A stretch of 6,319 bases of DNA from Gammaproteobacteria bacterium (GCA_020047885.1 JAIFNF010000146.1:1-6319); one strand, 5' to 3'; positions 1-5,929 are shown, numbered from the stretch's first letter. Made by a program: numbers and translations. The notes: a model not told the origin generated them from the sequence alone.

Positions 1-58
1 CGGGAACCTGTTCGCTCTGGTCGGGATGGACCATGAACACGACTTCGTAATGTCTCAT
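1..58 (-). CDS. rpsF: 30S ribosomal protein S6, N-terminal part (gene continues past the left edge)
   Basis: Read leftward from the ATG at 58-56, the first 19 codons give MRHYEVVFMVHPDQSEQVP. This is the characteristic first beta strand and turn of ribosomal protein S6, which binds 16S rRNA together with S18 in the platform of the small subunit. The start is supported by a Shine-Dalgarno core (taaggag, minus strand, about 70-64) five bases ahead of the ATG. Only the N-terminus lies in the window, so no downstream partner (usually rpsR and rplI) can be seen. The gene is divergent from cysE. Identity rests on a short but highly typical peptide. Confidence 0.93.
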   Translation of the reverse strand, partial: MRHYEVVFMVHPDQSEQVP

Positions 59-140
59 GCAGACTCCTTACGGATGAAAGAAGCCTCCCGCAGCGCGGTG
101 AGGCAAGGAGAAGCGGTCGGGTAGACCGCAAAGGGAGGCT
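59..140 (-). promoter_or_regulatory. structured rpsF leader, candidate S6:S18 autoregulatory element
   Basis: The region just upstream of rpsF can form three RNA helices. A local hairpin pairs gcctc+ccgc (83-91) with gcgg+gaggc (95-98, 100-104) around a three-base loop, with one bulged base at 99. A second hairpin pairs gcggtc (113-118) with gaccgc (124-129). A longer helix pairs agcctccc (82-89) with gggaggct (133-140) and encloses both regions. The first hairpin and the long helix share 83-89, so they exclude each other. Known from the family: many bacterial rpsF leaders carry an RNA motif with a CCG element bound by the S6:S18 complex for feedback control. I see the structure and CCG triplets, but I have not shown a match to the consensus. 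Confidence 0.45.
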
Positions 141-168
141 ATCTTAGGCGGAAAGGCCGAGGGGCGCA
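141..168 (-). promoter_or_regulatory. possible sigma-70-type promoter for rpsF
   Basis: Reading leftward, TTGCGC (168-163) and TAAGAT (146-141) are separated by 16 bases, a fair match to the TTGACA and TATAAT consensus. The predicted transcript would start near 134 and so contain most of the rpsF leader. It would then lack part of the 5' side of the longest leader helix, which is an argument against this exact position. The site is the best-placed candidate by eye, and its confidence is low. Confidence 0.25.
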
Positions 169-1023
169 ATGTTGCGCTATAATCCGTTTCTTCACCCGAA
201 CCTGGATTCACTGGCTATGGCGTTTTGGCAGCATCTACGCGAAGACATTACCTGCGTATTCGACCGCGACCCGGCGGCGCGTCATGTCTTCGAAATTCTG
301 ACCTGTTATCCCGGCATCCATGCGGTTCTGTTGCATCGCTTCAATCATGCGCTGTGGAATCTGGGCATGAAGTGGCTGGCGCGGCTCCTATCCACCTTCG
401 CCCGCCTGCTGACCGGTATCGAAATTCATCCGGGTGCGAAAATTGGCCGACGGTTTTTCATTGATCATGGCATGGGCATCGTGATTGGCGAAACAGCAGA
501 AATTGGCGATGATTGCACGCTGTACCAGGGTGTGACGCTGGGCGGGACCAGTTGGAACAAGGGCAAGCGCCATCCGACGCTGGGCCGGAATGTGGTCATC
601 GGGGCTGGCGCCAAAGTGTTGGGACCATTCACCGTCGGCGACAACGCCCGAATTGGCTCGAATTCGGTGGTCATCAAGGCGGTGCCGGCGGGCGCAACGG
701 TGGTTGGGGTGCCGGGTCGGGTGGTTGAAGCAGGCGGCGCAGAGGATGTTCGCCGCGAAATCGCCCGCAAACTGGGATTTGATGCCTACGGGGCGACGCC
801 GGATTTACCCGACCCGGAAGCCCACGCGATTAACCAGATGCTGGATCATTTGCAGGCGCTGGATCGCACCGTCCGCCATTTGTGCCAAACCTTGCGCGAG
901 GCCGGCATTGAACCCGGTGAGCTTTATCTGCGCGAATTGCAAGGCTGTGAACTGCATTCCGCGGCCAGTCCCGAGGGCTGGCCTGAGCAAAACCGGGTCA
1001 GCGCGGTCAAAGCAGAGTCTTAG
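169..1023 (+). CDS. cysE: serine O-acetyltransferase
   Basis: The 284-residue product transfers acetyl from acetyl-CoA to L-serine, giving O-acetylserine, the precursor of cysteine, in the cytoplasm. Residues about 20-75 form the helical N-terminal domain ([24 protein letters not shown]). Residues 84-180 are a left-handed beta helix of hexapeptide repeats with the family signature [25 protein letters not shown] and [16 protein letters not shown]. Asp99-His100 are the expected catalytic pair, and His135 of RHP is a substrate-site residue. Residues 185-284 are a helical extension longer than in the E. coli enzyme. The ATG at 169 has a GAGG six bases upstream. However, homologues usually begin near the ATG at 217 (residue 17, [11 protein letters not shown]), and a TATAAT at 178-183 would fit a transcript starting after 169, so 217 is a serious alternative. 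It is divergent from rpsF and followed at some distance by two iron-sulfur assembly genes. Confidence 0.96.
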   Translation: MLRYNPFLHPNLDSLAMAFWQHLREDITCVFDRDPAARHVFEILTCYPGIHAVLLHRFNHALWNLGMKWLARLLSTFARLLTGIEIHPGAKIGRRFFIDHGMGIVIGETAEIGDDCTLYQGVTLGGTSWNKGKRHPTLGRNVVIGAGAKVLGPFTVGDNARIGSNSVVIKAVPAGATVVGVPGRVVEAGGAEDVRREIARKLGFDAYGATPDLPDPEAHAINQMLDHLQALDRTVRHLCQTLREAGIEPGELYLRELQGCELHSAASPEGWPEQNRVSAVKAES

Positions 1024-1071
1024 GTGATTTCTCATAAAGACCATACCGAGTGTGGATCATCATTCCAGATT

Positions 1072-1143
1072 AGCCACGGAAAAACACGGAAAAACACGGA
1101 AAATTCTTTCTTTTTCTGTGTCATTCCGTGTCGTTCCGTGGCT
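1072..1143. repeat. palindrome with 10-base-phased CACGG/CCGTG units
   Basis: The left arm carries cacgg at 1075, 1085 and 1095. The right arm carries the complementary ccgtg at 1126 and 1136, with a degenerate ctgtg at 1116. All pairs are symmetric about 1107.5, and agccacgga at the outer edge pairs with tccgtggct. The element fills much of the 195-base gap between cysE and the scaffold gene. No T-run follows it on the plus strand, so it is not a standard intrinsic terminator, although the transcript could fold into a long imperfect hairpin. Similar CACGG-rich units recur as interspersed repeats in several proteobacterial genomes, from general knowledge. Outside the palindrome, 1024-1071 and 1144-1218 hold nothing I recognise. 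Confidence 0.75.
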
Positions 1144-1218
1144 AAAATTCTCACGTTTGGCTGGAGTGGGGATCAAGGTGTGTATGCTCTTTTCAGGAAA
1201 TCGCCTTAGGCCACGGTG

Positions 1219-1626
1219 ATGCAGGCACTCAGCGCAGCGGCTCGGGAGCATTTCACCCATCCCCGTCATGTCGGCCAGTGGTCACTGGAAACACTGGACA
1301 TCGCCGCAGCGCGGGTGGAGTTGCCCACCAGCGGCGAGATTTTACAAGTGCAGTTACGCATCGAACATGGCGTAATCATTGATGCGCGATTTAAGGCCTA
1401 TGGTTGCGGCTGGCTGATCGCCTGTGGTTCGCTGCTGATGGAGCGGATGATCGGACAACCACTGGCGGATGCCGCGCAATTCCGGCATCACGCACTGGTG
1501 GAAGAGTTGACTGTGCCGCCGGAGAAGTTGCATTGCGCGGTGCTGGCGGAAACCGTGCTGCATACGGCGCTGAATTCGCCTTTACCCCCCCCAACCCCTC
1601 TCCCCGTGGACGAGGGGCATCAATAG
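1219..1626 (+). CDS. IscU/NifU-like iron-sulfur cluster scaffold protein, variant lacking the first cluster cysteine
   Basis: The 135-residue protein aligns over its length with IscU, the cytoplasmic platform on which Fe-S clusters are built. Matches include HFTHPRHVG (11-19), DARFKAYGCG (55-64), the second-cysteine region, and LTVPPEKLHCAVLAE (97-111). Cys63, His105 and Cys106 are present. In the loop that normally reads APACGD, this protein has LPTSGE (35-40), so the first cluster cysteine is Ser38 and the conserved Asp is Glu40. An extra Cys69 lies nearby. The last 16 residues are proline-rich and come from repeat DNA instead of the usual lysine-rich IscU tail. ATG 1219 was chosen. GTG 1216 in the same frame is equally possible, and no strong Shine-Dalgarno site is seen. 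iscA follows 21 bases after the stop, so they are probably co-transcribed. I give no symbol because this is not a canonical IscU. Confidence 0.85.
   Translation: MQALSAAAREHFTHPRHVGQWSLETLDIAAARVELPTSGEILQVQLRIEHGVIIDARFKAYGCGWLIACGSLLMERMIGQPLADAAQFRHHALVEELTVPPEKLHCAVLAETVLHTALNSPLPPPTPLPVDEGHQ
1582..1618. repeat. GC-rich palindromic repeat fragment inside the 3' end of the scaffold gene
   Basis: The stretch has a run of eight C (1585-1592), then aacccctctcccc, then gaggggc. cccctc (1595-1600) pairs with gagggg (1612-1617) around an 11-base loop. It resembles, in reverse complement, the right half of the compound repeat at 6105-6138, which shares the core ccccaacccc, a C/T run, a loop and a gagggg end. 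It therefore belongs to the same dispersed family. Here it is translated in frame and supplies most of the last 16 residues and the surroundings of the stop codon of the scaffold protein. Confidence 0.65.
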
Positions 1627-1635
1627 CTGTTTATG

Positions 1636-1641
1636 AAGGAG
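1636..1641 (+). promoter_or_regulatory. ribosome binding site that fixes the iscA start
   Basis: AAGGAG lies six bases before the ATG at 1648. The two earlier in-frame ATGs (1633 and 1642) overlap or directly abut this site and have no good Shine-Dalgarno of their own, so 1648 is the likely start. The resulting N-terminus, MITLTEKAADRA, also matches the usual IscA beginning. Confidence 0.8.
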
Positions 1642-1647
1642 ATGCTG

Positions 1648-1968
1648 ATGATTACCCTGACTGAAAAAGCGGCGGATCGTGCGCGAACCTATCTGGCGAA
1701 ACCGGGCAAGGCCGAGGGCTTGCGACTGGGCATACGCAATACGGGTTGCTCGGGTTATATGTATGTGGCGAAATTGGCTGAACAGATTGAGCCGGATGAT
1801 CAGGTGTTTGAGTCGCAAGGCGTCAAAGTGGTGGTCAACGCCAGAGACCTGCCCTATCTGGACGGCATGGAAGTGGATTACGCCAAATCGGGACTGAATG
1901 AGGGATTCCGTTTCAACAATCCCAACGCCAAAAGCGCCTGCGGTTGTGGCGAGAGTTTTAACGTTTGA
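1648..1968 (+). CDS. iscA: A-type iron-sulfur carrier / assembly protein
   Basis: With the start at 1648 the product is 106 residues, close to the 107 of E. coli IscA, which it resembles throughout: ITLTEKAADR, GLRLGIRNTGCSGYMYV, the VFESQGVKVVVNA segment, LNEGFRFNNPNAKSACGCGESFNV. The three cluster-binding cysteines are present, one in GCSG (residue 34) and two in the C-terminal CGCGE (residues 98 and 100). A-type carriers take Fe-S clusters from scaffolds and hand them to apo-proteins, acting as dimers in the cytoplasm. The gene lies 21 bases behind the IscU-like gene, suggesting a two-gene unit, perhaps with cysE. iscS, hscA/hscB and fdx are absent here, so the canonical isc operon may lie elsewhere and this would be a second locus. 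No T-rich terminator is visible on the plus strand after the stop. Confidence 0.95.
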   Translation: MITLTEKAADRARTYLAKPGKAEGLRLGIRNTGCSGYMYVAKLAEQIEPDDQVFESQGVKVVVNARDLPYLDGMEVDYAKSGLNEGFRFNNPNAKSACGCGESFNV

Positions 1969-2002
1969 GGCTCAGTAATCCACATTTTAATTGCAGCGCA
2001 AC

Positions 2003-2037
2003 AAAAAACGCCTTGCCGGAAATCGCGGCAAGGCGTT
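2003..2037 (-). terminator. strong rho-independent terminator reading leftward
   Basis: A perfect 12-bp stem pairs aacgccttgccg (2007-2018) with cggcaaggcgtt (2026-2037) around a seven-base loop. On the minus strand it is followed by six T (complement of 2003-2008). On the plus strand the bases after the stem are ggttga, so it should not stop iscA transcripts efficiently. It is placed to end transcription coming from the methyltransferase gene and the ATPase remnant, protecting the convergent iscA gene. Confidence 0.85.
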
Positions 2038-2045
2038 GGTTGAGA

Positions 2046-2073
2046 TGGTGGCCAAGGGCAGCATCGAACTGCC
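2046..2073 (-). other. tRNA 3'-end-like sequence (T arm, acceptor strand and CCA), no 5' half
   Basis: On the minus strand a perfect T arm is present: ggcag (2073-2069), loop ttcgatg, ctgcc (2061-2057). It is followed by seven bases (cttggcc), an A, and cca at 2048-2046, with the intrinsic terminator starting eight bases later. This is the spacing of a tRNA 3' end. I found no matching acceptor strand (ggccaag), D arm or anticodon arm within 120 bases upstream, so no complete tRNA is present. The last two loop bases (tg) are atypical, and part of the stretch could still be ATPase-derived coding sequence. It is either a 3' remnant such as an integration scar, or a coincidence. Confidence 0.3.
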
Positions 2074-2285
2074 GAAGCGTGTCGTCCAGATTCCAGCGGT
2101 GCAGGGCGGCAGGCTGTAGTGATCTGCGGGGCGGACTGGACCTTCAGTGTTGAAAAAACGCATGGCGGGACTCCGGGAAGGATCAGGCTGATCGAGAATG
2201 CGCGTGAACTATACTGCCCACCGTCATAACTTGACCTTTTGAACCGCTAAGACGCCAGGGTCGCCCATCGTCTTCGCTGGTTTTA

Positions 2286-2305
2286 ATCTGCGTTCATCTG
2301 CGGAT
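2286..2305. repeat. short interspersed-type repeat with a 10-base period
   Basis: atctgcg occurs at 2286-2292 and 2296-2302, ten bases apart. A little before, gaaccgctaagacgcc (about 2251-2266) resembles another short motif often scattered in proteobacterial intergenic DNA. The block sits just beyond the methyltransferase stop codon. The remainder of 1969-2318 holds only the remnant, tRNA-like stretch and terminator listed separately. Confidence 0.4.
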
Positions 2306-2318
2306 CACAATGTTCTGA

Positions 2319-5300
2319 TTATGGCAGTGCCAAGTATATCGCCATTCCATCCGCAGCTAAACCATAAAGCGCCGCGACTTTTTGATCAATTTCCGCTTCG
2401 AGTTGGGCAATATCAGCGCGGGGATTGGCGCGGCGCAGAGTCAGGATTTCATCAACCAGAGCGACAATCGGCGCTTGCTGTTCTGGTGACACATCAGGAA
2501 TCGGGAGTTTTTTCCAGTCGTCGGGGTAAAGATGGATGTTGCTACGGCGATTAGCGCGGAGAAAGTCGCGGGCAGTGCTGGAATTCATCACGCCAAGCAG
2601 ATATTTGACATTAAAACGGCGACTGGTGGCTTCTAGTTCTTCACGCTTGGGCAAATCAAGACGGGTGGGTTTTTCTCCGCGATAACGGGCAACCTTGTTG
2701 ATAGAGTTATTTCGAACACCAGACAATAAGTACCAAGGAACAAAACCAACACTGGACGGAGTAAAAATAATATGACCATCATCATAAACAGATACTGGTT
2801 GACTACCTGGACTCCGTTTAGCAATTATCTTTTCAGACACTTCATAAAGTTCATTGAAAGTTTTTGCATAAAATTGATCAGGTGCTCTTTTAGTCCCCCA
2901 TTCAAGCCACATAAACTCATCAATAATCCAGTTGTTAAGATGCTTACCTTCAACATACCGCTTCGAATGAATTGCTGTCTTGAACTTTGAAACTAAATTT
3001 TCAGTCACGAATTTTTCAAATTGTGGGGCGCTACTGGGTCTTAATCCATAAGAAACGTAACAAATTGAGTCGATAGGCACATGATTACATGCAAAAATAA
3101 TTGATGTTTCATCTTCCGGAAAAAACGCCCGATAGGTCAGATTAACTTGTTCATCAGTCGGCAACAGTTCAACCTGACCAAAAGCTGCCTGATGAACGCG
3201 CCGTTCGGGCTGATGATTTGTGCCATTTGCCTTTTGAAAGAAATAGATGAGATTGTGAACAGCGGCCTCAAAAATTTGCAGATTACTACAAAAGTCCAGA
3301 CGTAAAATCCGGGAATTCTTGAGAAACCAGTTCTGCGGTTTCTGGGCATATTTGGAATGGCAGAAAGCATCAGAAACAATCATCGTACTGATACCACTGG
3401 GTTTCAGCAGTTGATAAGCCCGTTCAATAAAGGGCACGAATAAATCCCATTTCTCCCAAAGCGTTTCATAATTCTTGCTGGCCTGAATTTGTTCACGCTG
3501 GCGGCGGTTCCACTCGGATTGCTCATCGGCTCGCACATACGGCGGATTGCCAATGGTGATGTCAAAACCCTCCCGAATACCAAACATCGACTCTGGATCA
3601 AAATAGTTCGCCACCCGATCCGGCTTATACGGATCCCAATCGACAACCGCTGACGCTAATTCATCAGCCCCACTGCCGCCAATATCCTTAATAAACGCAC
3701 CCAACCCCCGCCGTAACTGCCGATCATCCGCGTGGCATGTTGCTTTATCTTTGTGCGTCGCGGAAGAAAAATGACGGATACGCACGTCCAGAATAGCCTG
3801 CTCTTTGGGAACAATTTCCTGCGCAAACAGAGCTAAACCTTCACGGCTGGGCAACCCTAGCAACGCATTGGTGCAAACAAACTTGGTTTCCAAATTGGGC
3901 AACGGGCGAATCTGGGTATTGCTCTTCTGCTCAATGACCAGCGACAGAAAAAACCGCAGCTTGCTAATCTGAATCGCGGCAGGCTGAATATCCACGCCAT
4001 GAATACAATCCTTAATCAATTCCAGCTTGCGGGTGTAATCAAACGACTCCTCACGGAACACCTGCTCCGCCTTCTCCCGCATTTCCACGGGCAGCACCGC
4101 CAACTTGGCGGCTTTCCAGCGTTCATTACCCGGATCCAGTTTACGCAGGATATGAACCAGTCGGTGCAATAAACCCATCGGAAACGCCCCGGAACCACAC
4201 GCCGGATCCAGAATCCGCAGCCGACTCAACGCATCAACCATCAGCCCTGCCTGATCGGTATTAAAACCATGCGACTCCCGCCCCTCAGCCACCAATTCAC
4301 GAAGACCAGCTTCTAAATCAGCGGACTTTATGCCATTCAAAACGGTGAGCAGATGACGAACTAACGCCTCCTCAACCATGTAATTAACGATTTCACGCGG
4401 CGTATAAAAAGACCCGGTAGATTTACGAGCGACGGCTCCGGTTTCTGGATTGATGGCGGCCAACAGATTTTCAAAAACCCGGCCCAGCAATTCCGGGTCC
4501 AGCGCAATATCCTCTTCAAATGGCGTGTTTTCCTCGATAGTGAACTTGTAATCGCGGAAAATACGAAACAAGCCGCGCACCTTGGGCGGATTAGCCTCAC
4601 CCAGCAGCCCCGCAATTTCAGAAACCGGGCGCTCATTGCCAAAAAACAGAAAATCAGGAACCAGCGGTTGCTTGCCCGGCACATCCGAAAAACCATCCAC
4701 CCGTTTTTCCTGGGTAATATCCGGATCATCACGACCAGGAATTTCATCCAGCATCTCAAACAACCCCCCATTTAAAAACGGAATAGTTTGATAAAGCGCC
4801 TCAACTTGTGCGGTTTCATGGAACAGATTGACATGGCGAAAATAGCGCTGATCGCCATAGTGTTGGTTTCGCCCCTTAAAATTATGTACGGTACGAAACT
4901 TTCGCTCCGCAACCGGCGTATTGAGTGTTGCGAAAAACAGATTTTGCAGAATAGCTTTGTAATAACGACTCTGTGTATCCTTCTCACAGGCGTCAATCTG
5001 CCAATCGCGTAACAATTTTTCAACAGTCCGTTCAGAAAACAGCGCACCGGGAATCAGCTTTTTTTCAGTCAGAAACCAGCAGAAAACCAGCCGGGTTAAT
5101 AAACGCAGCAGAGCTTCTGAATCACGGTTTTCAATATCTTTTTGTGCGCCATCAGGAAATTTTACGCAGACCCGCGCCCAATAAAACCAGTTGCGAATTT
5201 CAACAAAAAACCGCTTGTTCAAGATCTGAATGGACAGTGCTGCAATCCAGGCATTGTATAATTCGCGGAAATTGGTCGGAGCATGACGCTCACCCAAATT

Positions 5301-5915
5301 CTCAAATGCCAGTCCCGCTAAAATATCCAGATGCGCCCGATGCGGATCGGCATAGCGCACATCCTTAATGACGGTAATGCGGCGATTCATCACCTCCTGA
5401 GTGGCATCGCGCAAATGCAGACGCCGATCAATCACCGCCAGCGAAACGTATTGACCGTATTTAAACAGCACGATGGCCGGCATCTCGAAAGGTCGATTGA
5501 TTTCACGAGTAATAGCTGCTAATTCAGTGCGTGACCAATTCTCACCAGTTAATTCAATTGCTAAAAACACAAAATATTCAATCGCTTTTCGGGCATATCG
5601 GGCGTGAATCAGTGACGCTGTCTGTCCATGACCTGCGGAATCAGCGCCCAGCAACCGCACCTCATGATCTTGAATTTGAAACAGGAAAGCGCACCGCCGC
5701 CAGTCATCAACTCGTTGCAACTGATTCAAACGTTCACTGTTAGGCAATTCAGCAATGAAAGCCCGTGGGTCATGGCTAAAATCTTCAACATAGTCATCAC
5801 TTCGATAGCCAAGCGCCGAAAAAAAATGCGTCGCGGCATCTTCCAATATCCGATTCTGGAAACCGGCCAATGCTGAACGCAAGACATAGAGAAGTTCGGA
5901 AGTCGCATCAGGCAT
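2319..5915 (-). CDS. Eco57I-type adenine-specific DNA methyltransferase, putative single-chain restriction-modification enzyme
   Basis: The 1198-residue protein probably methylates adenine N6 in a specific DNA sequence using S-adenosylmethionine. The order of parts is that of gamma-class N6 methylases. STGSFYTP (499-506) precedes motif I LDPACGSG (569-576, SAM binding). An acidic IHGVDIQPAAIQISKLRF segment (638-655) follows, then catalytic motif IV NPPY (790-793). A target-recognition-type C-terminus (about 950-1145) contains YLLGVMNS and WKKLPIP, followed by a helical LVDEIL...LEAEID...LYGL tail. The first 490 residues include a segment (110-200) with SRTELAAITREINRPFEMPAIVLFKYG and PHRAHLDIL, which I recall from a family of large Eco57I-domain proteins. 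No PD-(D/E)xK nuclease motif or helicase motif is evident, so cutting activity is unproven. ATG 5915 has GGAGG nine bases upstream. There is no partner gene in the window. PglX (BREX) and DrmMI (DISARM) are related alternatives, but their companions are not seen. Confidence 0.88.
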   Translation of the reverse strand: MPDATSELLYVLRSALAGFQNRILEDAATHFFSALGYRSDDYVEDFSHDPRAFIAELPNSERLNQLQRVDDWRRCAFLFQIQDHEVRLLGADSAGHGQTASLIHARYARKAIEYFVFLAIELTGENWSRTELAAITREINRPFEMPAIVLFKYGQYVSLAVIDRRLHLRDATQEVMNRRITVIKDVRYADPHRAHLDILAGLAFENLGERHAPTNFRELYNAWIAALSIQILNKRFFVEIRNWFYWARVCVKFPDGAQKDIENRDSEALLRLLTRLVFCWFLTEKKLIPGALFSERTVEKLLRDWQIDACEKDTQSRYYKAILQNLFFATLNTPVAERKFRTVHNFKGRNQHYGDQRYFRHVNLFHETAQVEALYQTIPFLNGGLFEMLDEIPGRDDPDITQEKRVDGFSDVPGKQPLVPDFLFFGNERPVSEIAGLLGEANPPKVRGLFRIFRDYKFTIEENTPFEEDIALDPELLGRVFENLLAAINPETGAVARKSTGSFYTPREIVNYMVEEALVRHLLTVLNGIKSADLEAGLRELVAEGRESHGFNTDQAGLMVDALSRLRILDPACGSGAFPMGLLHRLVHILRKLDPGNERWKAAKLAVLPVEMREKAEQVFREESFDYTRKLELIKDCIHGVDIQPAAIQISKLRFFLSLVIEQKSNTQIRPLPNLETKFVCTNALLGLPSREGLALFAQEIVPKEQAILDVRIRHFSSATHKDKATCHADDRQLRRGLGAFIKDIGGSGADELASAVVDWDPYKPDRVANYFDPESMFGIREGFDITIGNPPYVRADEQSEWNRRQREQIQASKNYETLWEKWDLFVPFIERAYQLLKPSGISTMIVSDAFCHSKYAQKPQNWFLKNSRILRLDFCSNLQIFEAAVHNLIYFFQKANGTNHQPERRVHQAAFGQVELLPTDEQVNLTYRAFFPEDETSIIFACNHVPIDSICYVSYGLRPSSAPQFEKFVTENLVSKFKTAIHSKRYVEGKHLNNWIIDEFMWLEWGTKRAPDQFYAKTFNELYEVSEKIIAKRSPGSQPVSVYDDGHIIFTPSSVGFVPWYLLSGVRNNSINKVARYRGEKPTRLDLPKREELEATSRRFNVKYLLGVMNSSTARDFLRANRRSNIHLYPDDWKKLPIPDVSPEQQAPIVALVDEILTLRRANPRADIAQLEAEIDQKVAALYGLAADGMAIYLALP

Positions 5916-5924
5916 GAAAATAAG

Positions 5925-5929
5925 CCTCC
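5925..5929 (-). promoter_or_regulatory. ribosome binding site of the methyltransferase gene
   Basis: GGAGG on the minus strand lies nine bases before the ATG at 5915, supporting this start for the 1198-residue protein. No convincing -35/-10 pair was found between 5930 and 6040. Confidence 0.7.

Larger units (their letters stand above)
1987..2163 (-). pseudogene. frameshifted N-terminal remnant of an AAA-like (P-loop) ATPase
   Basis: An ATG at 2163-2161, preceded by GGAG seven bases upstream, opens a 58-codon frame ending at TAA 1989-1987. Its first 20 residues, MRFFNTEGPVRPADHYSLPP, match the start that I remember for a widespread family of large AAA-like ATPases, which begin MRFFNTAGPV..DHY.LPPL and continue towards a P-loop. 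From about base 2104 the expected continuation (LHRWNLDDTLRQF) lies in a neighbouring frame, so one base appears to be lost. Beyond about residue 33 no homology is seen, no Walker A motif follows, and the terminator is reached. It is downstream of, and on the same strand as, the methyltransferase gene. The family assignment is from memory and the functional ATPase is absent. Confidence 0.6.

Noticed and set aside
465..770. 101-codon open frame on the minus strand inside cysE
   Set aside because: It lies fully antisense to strongly conserved CysE catalytic sequence and its residues show no family features, so it is a shadow of codon usage.
1072..1104. CRISPR array or tandem repeat from the repeated CACGGAAAAA units
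   Set aside because: The units are only 10 bases long with no spacers, and they are mirrored by inverted copies, so this is a phased palindrome.
1157..1188. Promoter candidate TTGGCT ... TATGCT before the scaffold gene
   Set aside because: The spacer is 20 bases and both boxes are weak, so it is not supported well enough to list as a feature.
2003..2037. Hairpin as the terminator of iscA on the plus strand
   Set aside because: No T-run follows the stem on the plus strand. The six T follow it only on the minus strand.
2046..2163. Complete tRNA or tmRNA gene on the minus strand
   Set aside because: No acceptor partner, D arm or anticodon arm could be found upstream of the T-arm-like segment, and no tmRNA-type GGGG 5' end is present.
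4361..4771. 136-codon minus-strand frame within the methyltransferase gene
   Set aside because: It overlaps conserved methyltransferase residues in another frame and has an unnatural, Trp/Arg/Cys-rich composition.
2319..5915. Assignment as BREX PglX or DISARM DrmMI
   Set aside because: The methylase domain is related, but no BREX or DISARM companion genes are in the window, and the N-terminal signatures fit a more general Eco57I-domain family.
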